From Dichetophora obliterata (Eukaryota > Arthropoda > Insecta > Diptera > Sciomyzidae): a stretch of 64,000 nucleotides of DNA. This document shows, one piece after another, positions 1 to 10,789 of this stretch (the first letter of the stretch is position 1; each line of letters starts with the position of its first letter). Made by a program: the position numbers and the translations under genes. The stretch covers positions 94,681,342 to 94,745,341 of the forward strand of contig OY986436.1 of assembly GCA_963920525.1 (NCBI GenBank). Reading direction: 5' to 3'. The notes below the pieces were generated by a model, which saw only the letters and a list, made by a program, of their open reading frames with translations, was not told the origin of the DNA and ran no database searches.

Positions 1-960
1 GTTTGATCTTTCATTGATGATCATCGCGAATATAGATACTCATTAAACAAAAAAATCTTTCATTTACTTTGCAAAACGCAATTGAGAGCATTATTTTCCA
101 AAGAGACAAATGAAAACAAAGCATCTCAGCCACAAGCAAAAAGCGCGCACTATGAACACCAATAAGCTCAATAAGCTACTTTGTGCAGCGTTGAATAAGC
201 GTTCACTATGATCAAAAAAAGCTAGACAAAGCAGCTTTATGCTTCAGCTTCAGCCAAAGCGTCCACTATGAACGCGGCCTTACGATGTATGTGCAGTGAT
301 TTCAATGATAACTTCAACATGATTAATTTTTCTGATTCGGTAGACGTCTTAAAACGGAAAACTATATTACATTTAAATAATTAAATCAATTTAACTTCAT
401 CCTATTATACCTAACGCAGTTTTATAACAATATATTATTGGTAATTGAGATTGTTCTGTTTTTCCTTTTTGTCTCGATATTATGTTTTATTAAGTAAGCA
501 CCATCAAATATGAATCGTTTTTAAAACTTACTTTTTAATTATTCAATAATTTAATTAATCGAATTAGGATTTACGTGCTCACGTGGTTTCCTGATTTGAA
601 ATTAGACTGAACTCACACTATCACCTGGATTGGTGTGCCAGAGTATATCTCTTTTCCATACAAGTTTATGCCTGCGTTGGCCCAAATGCATATCCAACTA
701 ATTGGGATTTTGATTTGGCAGATATGAGATTTATCTCATTTCCACGTAGGTCCTTGGGTTGGACAATGGCCGCAAACCAGTTAAAATGAGTTTAGTGTTT
801 TTGATTGTTTTTCGGGTACCTTAAATTGATAGTTACTATTATTTAATTCGATGTTGCTTATTTATATAGAATCAAGTATACTTAATTACGCGTTTATATA
901 TATTCAATTTTTAAATTCCGCTGAAAAGCCAATTAATGTGCTTAGTGGAAAATCCTAATT
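1..960. other. AT-rich noncoding sequence with short repeats
   Basis: No open frame of note and no recognised domain. Around 135-275 a short motif with 'CACTATGAAC' recurs (near 148, 207 in variant form, and 260), suggesting a small degenerate repeat. Otherwise I see nothing definable. Confidence 0.4.
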
Positions 961-1230
961 GCCAATAGGGGGTATGTTTTAGTACGTAGGTGCATTCTGT
1001 CTGTCCCGGCTGATTCGGGCAGATTTTAGAATGTGAATCGCGCATGCGTATAGGACGGGTATACGTATCTTTGGAAGATTTCATACCTCCGGGCGAATCA
1101 AAAAAAAAAAATAAAAATAGGGGGTTTAGGACTATCCTACATGTAGGACGGATTTGACAGGTCGGACGGACAAGAAGGATGAGCGAAAGCTCATACTGCA
1201 GCCTGTCCTACATGTAGGATAAAAATCAAA
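960..1230. repeat. Small repeat with paired TCCTACATGTAGGA palindromes
   Basis: The 14-base palindrome TCCTACATGTAGGA occurs near 1135 and again near 1206, about 70 bases apart, and the string AATAGGGGGT occurs at about 965 and 1117. This looks like a small MITE or MITE fragment. The family is not recognised and the ends are not defined. Confidence 0.4.
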
Positions 1231-1249
1231 AAGTTCCAAAAAAATCTAA

Positions 1250-1480
1250 AAGTTCCGCTATGATCTTGTTCTTCTCTGTGCGTCCTTGTTTGTAGATTTC
1301 CTTGGTTATTGTTGTTGGCGCAGTTAGCTAGAAATTTTTTGTAGACGTTGTGAATTCTAATTGTGTAGCTGCAGCCGTCATATGAAATAGAATTATTTTT
1401 GTTAAGAGCTTATAGCAATTTATTAAATTTTTTATATATTACTGAAAATATTTCTTTTAAGCAAAAGTGTTACCACATAA
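1250..1480 (+). repeat. Foldback-family arm (copy a)
   Basis: This stretch matches, in inverted orientation and with divergence, the sequence at about 2437-2660: the GGTAACACTTT block, the GTAGCTACAG block, the TCTACAAAAAA block, then the TCTACAACAACAACG block. It is one arm of the foldback family described at 2530-3090 and 6853-7440. Confidence 0.5.
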
Positions 1481-1830
1481 AAAAATATAATTAAAGTAAT
1501 TTATTTAAATTATATCATTATTGAATTAATATAAAAAATTAACCCTTATCTATATCTATTTATATTATAACACTAACACAATATACATGTACACCATATC
1601 TATATTGCGTTGTGTATTAAAAATAGAATATTCTAAAATTAAGAAATATTTACAGCACATAAATTATATTTAATTCATATAAGAAATTGATGCTCAACAG
1701 TTTAAAAAATAGAATGCTTAGGATAAGCAGACTTTAGTTATCCAATTATTACTGAAAATATTAATTTATTTTGCAGGTTTATTACGTAATTTTTATTATA
1801 TAAATAAACATAAATACTCTTTAAATTTCC

Positions 1831-2411
1831 TCAATGAGCTAAATTGTTCATATATATGAACTATATATATGTATATATATTATTTATATGTATACATATT
1901 ATATATATGTATATATATTATATATATGTATATATATGTATATATATTATATAGATGTATATATGAACTATATATGTATGTATGAACTATATATATGTAC
2001 ATATGTATTAGGGCGGGTCAAATTTTTGGCTCAGCGAAATTCGTAAAATACATGTAATTTCAAGACTTTTTCTCCACTACAGCATATACAAATTCTGAAA
2101 AAAAGCTGTGCGGACTTTCGTAAATAGATTCATACACATACATTCATACATTCATATTTTATATTTCATATTCATATCTATTTACGAAAGTCCGCACAGC
2201 TTTTTTTCAGAATTTGTATATGCTGTAGTGGAGAAAAAGTCTTGAAATTACATGTATTTTTCAAATTTCGCTGAGCCAGACCTCCAAAAAATTCGTCCAT
2301 ACAAATTGACCCGCCCTAATATGTATATATAATTACAAAAATTTATATATGTATTATATATACATATATACATATATATAGAGCATATATATGAACAATT
2401 TAGCTCATTGA
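1831..2411. repeat. Long inverted repeat with (AT)n-rich arms, host of a second hairpin
   Basis: The outer ends pair: TCAATGAGCTAAATTGTTCA at 1831 and its reverse complement ending at 2411. The inner arms are mostly ATATATGT microsatellite. A distinct hairpin element sits at 2011-2316. Open frames on the minus strand here follow the microsatellite and are not genes. Confidence 0.7.
2011..2316. mobile_element. Near-perfect hairpin MITE
   Basis: The TIR begins GGGCGGGTCAA and is mirrored at the right end (TTGACCCGCCC). Arms of about 130 bases are nearly perfect complements, including the block GTGCGGACTTTCGTAAATAG, around a short AT-rich loop. The flanking bases are TA on both sides, consistent with a TA target duplication, although the flanks are themselves palindromic. 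Length 306 bp, noncoding, inserted in the inverted repeat at 1831-2411. Confidence 0.75.
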
Positions 2412-2529
2412 GCTCATATATAAATATGTATTTCCGATATGGTAACACTTTTACTAAAAACAAATAGTTTTACCAATATTATATAAGAGTATATTTTCAT
2501 ATGTATAAACTGTTTTCTAAAATAGTTCG

Positions 2530-3090
2530 ATGTCTTAGCTGACTGTAGCTACAAATAAACATCTACAAAAAATTAAAGCTTACTGTACAACAATAACTAC
2601 CAAGCAAATCTACAACAACAACGTAAAGAGAATGACAAGATCCCGTGGTTGCGCAGCGTAAGAGAGGATGAACCGAATTGGAGGCGGAAAATATACAGCA
2701 CTTTGCTTGCTATTATTTCTGTTTGCCTGCTACCAAAATCTCAAGTGGAGGGAGGCATTAAAAGAGACTTCAGAGCTAACTGCTGAAATAAAATTAAATT
2801 TAATTTTTTCATATTTGTCTTCTGTTTGACTGTCGTGAAGTCTCTTTTAATGCCTCCACTTTAGATCTTGCTAGCAGGCAAACAGTAAAAATAGCAAGCA
2901 AAGTGCTATTTATTTTTCGCCGCCAATTCGGTTCATCCCCTCTAACGCTTCGCAACCGCTGTGATCATGCCATTCGCTCTGCGTTTTTGTTGTAGATTTA
3001 ATGTTGTGCAGTTAATTTAATTTTTTTGTAGATGCTTTTTGGTAGCTACCGTCGGCACATGACAATCAAAGTATTTTTATAACACTTTAT
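2530..3090. mobile_element. Foldback element, two ~200-bp arms head to head
   Basis: Left arm (about 2530-2770) and right arm (about 2830-3090) are diverged reverse complements. Shared blocks include GGATGAACCGAATTGG, AGCAAAGTGC, CTGTTTGCCTGCTA and GGCATTAAAAGAGACTTC. A short AT-rich loop lies between them. Related single arms lie at 1250-1480 and 6853-7440. No transposase is encoded. The superfamily is not identified. Confidence 0.65.
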
Positions 3091-3199
3091 ATATATGTAC
3101 ATAAAAACACTTACACAAAAACCTGCAAAATAAATTTATATTTACAGTTGTAATTGAATAAATACAGTGTGCTTATCACAAGTGTTCTATTTATTAGCG

Positions 3200-3331
3200 C
3201 CTAATGTTGTAATTCGAAAACGCAAACAAACGACAAGTAAGACACGAGAAGCAACACTTTTTCTATACGAAATTCTATTGCTGTTCGTGTCTTGCTTGTC
3301 GTTGGTTTGCGTTTTCAATTTACAACACTAG
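3200..3331. mobile_element. Short hairpin MITE
   Basis: Arms of about 50 bases (CTAATGTTGTAA, AAAACGCAAAC, GACAAG blocks) are mirrored at the right end around a short loop, ending CAACACTAGG. Total length is about 132 bp. It is noncoding. Confidence 0.7.
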
Positions 3332-3387
3332 GTAATTAAACTGTCTACGTACATTTATTATATTAAATTATGTATAATTTGTATACT

Positions 3388-4492
3388 ACTAGCTGAACCC
3401 GGTGTGCTTCGCTGCCCCCCTCGTTATAAAATAAAATTAAAAGTATTTATATATTTACAAAAATTTATTTATTTAATTTTAATTTAATTATTGCAATGCT
3501 TTTCCCTTTTTTTTTAGTAAACCAATTAGAATTCAGCAATGAAACGCATGTAATTTGCTTCGTGCTCCCCCTTTTTATTTTTAGACCAATCAAAAAGCAG
3601 CAGTTACACAATCAGCTGTTTCGCAGTCAGTTGTGGGAGAATGAGAATGGGGTTACCCCACTCTCTATTTTAATGAACACATATTACAAAATCAGCTGTT
3701 TTTCAGACAGTTGTGGGAGAAAGAGTATGGGGCTACCCCACTATTTTAATTAATATGTATTTTAAATTTGAGGTGAAGCCGTTAATAAACGTAGTAAAAA
3801 AGTAGGTGCAGAAGTGTGCATGGTCGAAAAATATTATCATGTAATAAGTATTCCTGAGTCAAAGCTGCATGCTGTGAAAATTTAAGATCGGTTAACAGGT
3901 CCAGCCTTCAATATATCGCAAACAAAGAGGCGTGCTCCGCCCACTTTTCTTTTGGTACGTATTTCTATTCATGCCAATACCATATAGCAAATACTGCCGC
4001 CGTAAGTCAAAAAATGCCCAAGATATGACGATTTTAAATTTTAGGTTATATGGGCGAGGCCACGCCCCTTTGTTCACTCACAACTTTATATAGTCAAGAA
4101 TTTATTATTTCGTAAGAATATCCTATTGTGAAAATTTAATGACGATCGGTCCAGTAGTTAAGACTATATTACGATTTTTAATTTTCCTTAAAAGGGGCGT
4201 GGTCCCACCCACTTTTCTCCTGGTACGTATTCCTAACTATGGCAATACCATGTGTACCAAATATCATCGACGTAGGTAAAAAAATGCCCAAAATATGACG
4301 GTTTAAATTTTTGGGTTATTTGGGCTATGCCACGCCCCTTTGTCCAATGAAACTTCATATAGCCTATTATTCCTTCCAGAGTCATAGTAACATGCTGTGA
4401 AAGTTTCAAGAAGATCGGTCTAAGGGTTTGGCCTCCTATAAAGCACAAACAAACAAACAGGCAGACAGACATTAATTTTTATATATATAGAT
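3388..4492 (+). repeat. Modular 'CTAGCTGAACCCGG...ATATATAGAT' dispersed repeat, copy 1
   Basis: It starts CTAGCTGAACCCGGTG and ends in runs of AAAC followed by TATATATAGAT. The interior is built from diverged modules that each carry a 'CCACGCCCCTTTGT' box and a 'GATCGGTCCA' box. Other copies are at 4500-5115, 22231-23291 (minus) and 38904-39367. No protein is encoded; small open frames here are incidental. The class (SINE, non-LTR tail or other) is unresolved. Confidence 0.65.
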
Positions 4493-4499
4493 TGAAAGC

Positions 4500-5115
4500 A
4501 GATTAATTATAATTAAAGTAAAATGGGGCGAAAAAGGGGGATTTGGTAATAAAAAAATCTATGTCTACCTTACCTGTAGATAAAAAGTATATAAAACTTT
4601 AGGTAAATATATATTACAAAAAAGTATTTTGTATAGCAAACATTGTTAGTGGTATAAGTAAGTATCTGAATTAAAAAAAGGGGGCGGTGAAGTGGGCGTG
4701 GTTCATAGCAATATGGCGACGTTAACAGTATTAAGAGCAATATACTACCAAATAAAAAATAATCCGTTGAAGGAACAAATTTGTACAGAGAACAAAAAGT
4801 TTAAAACTGAAATTTGGCGTGAAAAGGGGCGTGAAAGGGGGCATGGCGAAAGAAATGTTTATTTCTACCTCGCCTGGAGTATAATGTGTATACAATTTGA
4901 AGTAAATCTGTTAAAAACTATATGAGAGCAATTACATAATTATAAAAAAGTGGTCGTAAAAGTGGGCGTGGTCGGAAAAAAGTACCCTATTAATCATGCC
5001 AGAGTCCCAGTTAAATGCTGTGATAATTTCAGGAAGATCGGTCCAGAGGTTTGGTCTCCTATAAGGTACAAACAAACAAATAAACAAACACACATTCCAT
5101 TTTATATATATAGAT
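4500..5115 (+). repeat. Modular dispersed repeat, copy 2 (5' end unclear)
   Basis: Same family as 3388-4492. It has repeated 'GGGCGTGG' boxes, a GATCGGTCCAGAGGTTTGG box near 5035, an AAACAAAC run, and the terminal TTTATATATATAGAT near 5101-5115. The 5' CTAGCTGAACCCGG start is not visible, so this copy is truncated or fused to copy 1. Confidence 0.55.
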
Positions 5116-5281
5116 ATCTATTTCTTATATATTCTTATTTTAATACACAACACAATTTTTATATAGCGTGCATGTATATTGTGTTATTATATAAAAAGAT
5201 ATGATATATTGTGTTAATATTTAAAAGCTTTGAATTTTTAAATTAATTCAATAATAAAATAAATTAAATAAATGCTATATA

Positions 5282-6850
5282 CAGTGATATCTACAAGGTC
5301 AATAATTTCATGTGAAATTACATTTATTTTAATATTTACTTCATTTCTTAAATATCAAGTTTGTTTAAATTTATAACATAAAAAAAAATGTATTTTCTTT
5401 CATTTATTATAAAATAACTTAGCTTAGTTTTTTTTTACTTGGAAGAAAAAATAGAAACAAAACGCTTAAAACTAGTTTAGAAATACATTAATCGTTTTAA
5501 CCCACCACGATTTGATGCACCACGATTTTTCAAAACTTCCCTGCACCGGCGACCCATAGAGTTCACAAGATTGCCACAAATAGAAGGATGAATACCATAC
5601 CATTCGGCTTGCACTTTTTCCCACAAATCCTCCTTGTTTTTAGATTTATAGCCGCCAATCCGCTTCTTTAGGATACCCCAAAGGTGTTCAATGGGGTTTA
5701 GATCCGGTGATTGCGAAGGCCACTCTAATAAAGAAACCTTGTTGTCCTGTAACCATTTTTTTGCTAGTTTTGAGGAGTGTTTGGGGTCATTATCCTGCAT
5801 AAATTCCCACTTTAATGGCATTTCATCTTCAGCGTATGGCAGAATTATACTATTTAAAATATTTACATAGTCCGTGGCGCACATTTTATTTCTTATCCAA
5901 TAAATTGGACCAACACCTGATGAGGAAAAACATCCCCATAGCATGATGTTGCCACCACCATGTTTAACGGTCTTATTTGTGTACTTGGGATCGTGAGCAC
6001 TATTTTTTGGGCGTCTTACATGCGGCTTTCCATCGGATCCAAACAAATTTACCTTAGTTTCACCCGACCATAGCACATTTTTCCAATTATTTCGCAGAAG
6101 ATGTTTCTTTGCGAAAGCTATTCTACTGCGAATGTTTTTCTTGCTAAGGAAAGGTACTTTTCTTGTAGAATGTGCCTTCAAATCTTTTTCTATCAACCTA
6201 TTTCGAATTGTTCGGCTGGATACTGGAGCATTTAACTCCCTCCTTAGTTCTTCTGAAGAAAGAAATGGATTTTTTTTAGATTTTCGAATCATCAAATTAT
6301 CAAATTTTTCCGAGGTTCCGCGTTTTCTTCCTCGTGTCTCTTTTTTAAGTTCAAAATGAATTGCTGAGAACACTTTTTTTTAGAGCATTTCATTACTTGT
6401 GCTATTTCGTTCATTGTTTTGCCTTCATTTTTTAATTTTCTCATAATTTCCCTTTCAGCTTCCGTACAATGCGATCCGCGACCCATTCTGGAGCAATAAA
6501 ATTATAAAAACACGAATACCACTTTAATAATTAGTTTTCTTAATAATTTTTTAAATTGTTTCGACCTACTACCTGAATAAAACTGCGTGCTGCTTGTATT
6601 TGTAAAATTATAAACAAAATATAATTGCATTTCTATTTTTTTTTTCCAAACCAAAACCGTGTTTACTTCATAAATGCGAGTACACAACTAATATTTTTGT
6701 GAAAATATGCTAAAAAGCGTAACCAAAATAGAGTACCGTTATCCAACTGTCGTGTACAGTGGGTGACATTCATATAAATTGCTTTTAAATTTAATACCAT
6801 TGTTCCAAATGTTTAAGTGCTTACCGTTTCTATTATTTTTTCCATCACTG
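5282..6850 (-). mobile_element. Tc1-type (DD34E) transposon with TA target site
   Basis: The ends read TA-CAGTGAT at 5280-5288 and ATCACTG-TA at 6844-6852, giving a 1569 bp element with short TIRs (CAGTGAT) flanked by TA. It encodes one minus-strand transposase, broken as described separately. Size, TA target and DD34E spacing agree with the Tc1 branch of Tc1/mariner. The N-terminus resembles the Drosophila S/Paris type. Confidence 0.85.
5477..6486 (-). pseudogene. Tc1-like DD34E transposase, frameshifted and catalytically dead
   Basis: Tc1/mariner transposases cut and paste their own element; this one is a relic. The N-terminal helix-turn-helix part (start MGRGSHCTEAEREI, 6292-6486) and the rest (5477-6373, 298 residues) lie in different frames, so a frameshift near 6370 splits the gene. 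The catalytic region shows 'WSGETKVNLFG', where the family has WSDE/WSDES: the first catalytic Asp is Gly (codon GGT, one transition from GAT). The second Asp (QDNDPKH) and the Glu (NPIEHLWG) are present with 34 residues between them, giving DD34E. The full length would be about 340 residues, normal for Tc1. Family assignment is firm. The lost Asp and the frameshift are visible in the sequence. Confidence 0.9.
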
Positions 6851-6852
6851 TA

Positions 6853-7440
6853 TATGCATATATTTTTGATATGGTAGTACATTTAGTTAAAAGAAATAGT
6901 TTCAGCTATTTATACAAAATTTCAAAAATTGATTTAAACTCTTATCTAAAATAAATCAATTGTCATATGCCGACTTTAGCTACAAAAAAGTCTAAAAAAA
7001 ATCCGGCTAACTGTACAACAACAATTACATGGCAAATTTACAACAACAACGCAGTGAGAATGGAAAGATTCACAGCGGTTGCGCAACGTTAGAGGGGATG
7101 AACGAGTCGGCGTCAGAAAATAAACCGCATTTTGCTTGCTATGTTTTCTGTTTGCCTGGTAGCAAAATCTCAAGTGGTGCAATGGCAAAATTAGACAAGG
7201 TAGTGTTAGGACGACACTACCTTGTAACCGGTAACCGAAACTGTCAAAACGAAGTTGACATTTCATACAAAATCTGCAACCAATGAGAATGCAATACGAT
7301 AGCAAAAATTGGCCAAAATACCAAAGTTTGACACTTATGGTCACTAAGAAAGAGAACACATTCAGCCCTAACATTACCTTGTCTAGTTGAACTATGAGTG
7401 GTGGCATCAAAAGGGACTTCACGGCCTGTCAAACAAAAAC
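6853..7440 (+). mobile_element. Foldback-family arm (copy d), interrupted by a MITE
   Basis: It carries the same blocks as 2530-3090: CTACAACAACAACGCA, GAGGGGATGAAC, TTTGCTTGCTAT, CTGTTTGCCTG, then GGCATCAAAAGGGACTTCA. The expected continuity from CAAGTGG to GGCATCAAAAG is broken by about 220 bases at 7177-7400. Small open frames on both strands here are not genes. Confidence 0.6.
7177..7400. mobile_element. ~220-bp MITE nested in the foldback arm
   Basis: Facing ends contain AGACAAGGTAGTGTTAGG and CCTAACATTACCTTGTCT, which are reverse complements with one mismatch, plus weaker pairing outside. GTGG occurs on both sides of the insert and may be the target duplication. It is noncoding. Sequence inside (TGTCAAAACGAAG near 7240) also occurs near 16410. 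Confidence 0.6.
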
Positions 7441-7639
7441 CAAAAATCACAAATTTTAAATTTATTTTATTTTAACTTACATTGAATATATACATTGAAA
7501 AAACAGCATCATTCAACGATGTGTCAGCAGAGAAAAAAACGATGTGTCAGCAGAGGAACTTATTGATGGTTGCTTGCTAGATTTGCTGAGCGCCTGGTAG
7601 TCAAGATCCAAGAGCGTCATTTAAAAACCTAGTCGCTGT

Positions 7640-7730
7640 CAGTATTGATGACGAGAGTTACTCGCAAAATGACGATGACGCAATCCAAAGATTAACCCTC
7701 TACCAAAATCGTTCAACACTTCAAAAAAAT
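7640..7730 (+). repeat. 90-bp direct repeat shared with 9357-9440
   Basis: The block from TATTGATGACGAGAGTT to CTACCAAAATCGTTCAAC recurs with few changes at about 9363-9440 in the same orientation, 1.7 kb away. The two copies bracket the foldback element and its flank. They may be parts of one larger element. Confidence 0.6.
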
Positions 7731-8331
7731 AACGAAAGTGCTTGAGTTTGTGTGTGCGTGTATGTGGGCCAACGATCTCCCGGTGCATTAGCAAGTGCAG
7801 CAAATTTAAATTGCCTTTCTTTGCTGGTGAACGTCCTCCAAGCGCCACTAACAGCAGCACAAGCAAGTGCAGCGCAAATTTCTTGCTAGCCAACATCCTC
7901 CAAATGCCATCACCAGTAGCACAAGCAAATGAAGCGCAAATTCTCCGCTTTCAATTTATTTAATTCACGCCGGAGTATAATGGCAGAAATTTGACTCTGC
8001 GCTTAAGACATGCTGAAATGGTGCTTCTGGAATATTGGAGAGTTGACCAGTCAATTGAATTGTGCTGCACTTGCTGGTGTTGCTCGTGGCGACTCTCGGA
8101 GAACGTTGGCAAGTAAAAGAATCGGGAAATTTGCGCTGCACTTGCTTGTGCTTCTGGTGATGGCACTTGGAGGATGTTAGCTAGCATCAAATTTTGCACT
8201 GCACTTGCTGGTGGTGGCACTTGGAGGACGTTCACCAGCAAAGAAAGCCAATTTAACTTTACTGCACTTGCTGATGCACCGGGAAATCGTTGACCTACAC
8301 ACACGGACACACAAACTCAAGCACTTTCGTT
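7731..8331. mobile_element. Foldback element with arms made of short subrepeats
   Basis: The outer ends pair (AACGAAAGTGCTTGAGTTTG at 7731, mirrored at 8331). Each arm of about 200-270 bases contains a repeated module: 'GCAAGTGCAG', 'CTTTGCTGGTGAACGTCCTCCAA' type blocks (near 7825, 7890, and in inverse near 8110, 8170, 8225) and 'AGCACAAGCAA'. Arms built of subrepeats resemble Drosophila FB/Galileo-type elements, but no transposase is present and homology is not claimed. Confidence 0.7.
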
Positions 8332-8555
8332 TTTTTTTTATTATATTGTTATTTTTTAAGTTTTTTAAGTGTACAATATTACAAGTTTACGAAATAAATT
8401 GCAAGTACAAGCACTCGAATTAAATATGCCGCAAATTGAATAATTTTTTTTTTATTATATTGTTATTTTTTAAGTTTTTTAAGTGTACAATATTACAAGT
8501 TTACGAAATAAGTTGCAAGTACAAGCACTCGAATTAAATATGCCGCAAATTGAAT
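8328..8555 (+). repeat. Two tandem copies of a 114-bp unit
   Basis: The unit starting in the T-run with TTATATTGTTATTTTTTAAG at 8341 repeats at 8455, a period of exactly 114 bases. The copies differ at only about one position (GAAATAAATT versus GAAATAAGTT), so the duplication is recent. It abuts the right end of the foldback element. Confidence 0.85.
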
Positions 8556-8559
8556 AAAA

Positions 8560-9580
8560 TGCAAATTAAATAAAATATTTGCGCTAAAACACGACCGAAA
8601 TGTGAAACGTCAAAATTTGTAACTGTCAAAATTTCATTTGACACAGCAAAAAAAACAAATTTATTTAAGAGACACAAATTTTATTCAACTTGATATTTTC
8701 TATCCTACCACGACTGAAAAGTTTCCGATTGACACACAGCCATAGTTGACAACTCTGAATATAGAATGCCGCAGTGGTGAAAATAAAAGCCACTGACAAG
8801 TACAAGTGTGAAAATTGTCAAACTTTGTTTGACGACATATAATAAAATAAGAGCATGCATGTAATTATTTGAATGTTCAACATATTCCTTTATCACAACT
8901 TAAAGATTAAAATGTTAAAACACTCAATCCATACATTATTTTTCTTGTTTGCAAACGAAGTTCCAGCAGAAAAAAGCAGAAAAAGAAGAAGATTGTTCCA
9001 TTTTTAAATCTTACCATGAATAGCGGCTGTTTGAGTAAAAGCAAATTTTTCAAAAATGTTGACAAATACAACAACTAAAGAAATTGCCAAACTTTAAAAG
9101 CATATATAGACCAATATAAAGCTAATTTATAATACGTTTTGGTTGCAATCATCTTATTGCAACCTAACTTAAGTATTTATATACTAACAAACAGATTAAT
9201 GTATTAATTTCAGGAGTTGCCAAGTGATTTCTTTGTGGGCTTGCGGCCGATTAAGAACAAGAGTGACGATCATTGTTGATTTTTTTATGCACAAATACAT
9301 GCAAACATTTTTTGAGGTTATGTTTTCTTAGTTTTCTATCGTGTTATTTTTACTGTCTGTATTGATGACGAGAGTTCCTCGGAATAAGACGATGACACAA
9401 ACCAAAGATTTACCCTCTACCAAAATCGTTCAACGTGCCTAAAGAAGTTTTTACTTCAAAATTTTATATGGTTTAATGTCATGACATTAATTTATGGACA
9501 TAATTAAAGAAAATATAATATTTCTTGAAAAATTAAAGAAAAATTTAAGAAAAAGTAAAAATAGAATATATAATGAAGAA
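8560..9580. other. AT-rich noncoding stretch
   Basis: No recognisable gene. It contains the direct repeat copy at about 9357-9440 (see 7640-7730). A 5' LTR for the retrotransposon that follows was looked for here and not recognised. Confidence 0.4.
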
Positions 9581-9584
9581 TAAA

Positions 9585-10780
9585 AAGGAAAAGCAAAAAA
9601 TTTAAAAATTAAAAAACGAAACAATAAATATGAGTTTTTTGAAAATGGTAAAGATTTAATAATACAATTTAATAAAAATTATTATAAATTAATCATAAAA
9701 AATTTAATTATACGAAAAGAACATAAAATAGATTTGGATTTATCATCAGTTTGGGAGGAGAAAAATAATTTACCAAAAATGTCAAGTTTTGACATAAATG
9801 TAGTAGGTAAAAACCTACCAGTTTTTAAAGGAGTTTATGCAGAGTTAGAGGATTTTATAGTGAAAACTGAATTGCTTCATGATTTAGTAAAAGATGAAGA
9901 TAAGGCCATTTTTAATAAGTATGTGTACAATTTTAAATTAACAACCCAAGTGAGAAGTATACTTGGACGTTTGAATAAACCTTCGACATTGATTGAATTA
10001 AAATCTTTATTGGTGAAATCTTACCCCAATCCAAAAACACTACAGCAAATGCTAAATGAATTTAGTTCAATAGCACAGAACAACTTATCAATTTCAGAAA
10101 TTAGAGAAAAAATAACGGAATTAGGAGAGCAATTAAGCAATTTAGAGCTACAAAGCTTAGAAATCTCAGTCAGAAAGCAAAAGATGTAATATAAGAGGTC
10201 AACGAAAGTATGGCACTTAATATTTTTTAAAAGGTGTTAGGACAGAATATCACACTATTCTACAGGCGAATCCGCCGAAGTCTTTTAATGAAGCGACTGA
10301 AAGATGCTTGACTATTGAGCAAAATTTTTCGACAGATAGAAGCAATATTTTACATATACAAAACAGAAATAATTCAAGAAAATATAATGAGCAAAATAAT
10401 AGATCACAACTTCAGAAATTACAATAATATAAACCTACATTTTTCAAACAGAAATAATAACAATTAAATAAATAATACCTTTCAAAATGGCAATCAAAAT
10501 TGTTCAAATATAAGTTACAGAAATAATAATAATTTTCAAAACAACAATCCAAATGGCAATTACAGAAATAATAATAATCACAGAAGCAACAATTTTCAGA
10601 ATGACAATAATTTTTACCGCGGAAATAACAGAAATAATAATAATAATAATAATAATAATTTCATAAGCAATAACAACAGAAATAATAATTTCAATAGAAA
10701 TGGAAATTTTGGAAACAGCAACAATGCGCAGGGAAACGGATATAGCCGGGTAGCAGGAATTGTTAAACACAGAGGCCAAA
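9585..10780 (+). pseudogene. Gypsy-group retrotransposon gag remnant with Asn-rich tail
   Basis: Gag packages the retroelement RNA. The best-preserved part (about 9585-10188) reads in one frame and contains the typical 'LPVFKGVYAELEDFI' segment (F-x-G...L-x-x-FI), a helical middle and a C-terminal coiled-coil-like stretch (EIREKITELGEQLSNLE). No ATG is secure: the open frame runs back past 9734 to a stop near 9583. From about 10190 to 10780 the frame is broken by stops but continues as 'GVRTEYHTILQANPPKSF' and then a long Asn-rich region coded by AAT repeats (10500-10690), typical of the nucleocapsid-side tail in 412/mdg1-like elements. Minus-strand Ile-rich open frames here are shadows of the AAT repeats. 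Confidence 0.75.
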
Positions 10781-10789
10781 ACTGATCCT

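Noticed and set aside
7639..8423. Several 70-116 residue frames in the foldback arms
   Set aside because: They follow the inverted subrepeats on both strands and encode the same short motif repeatedly; no protein signature.
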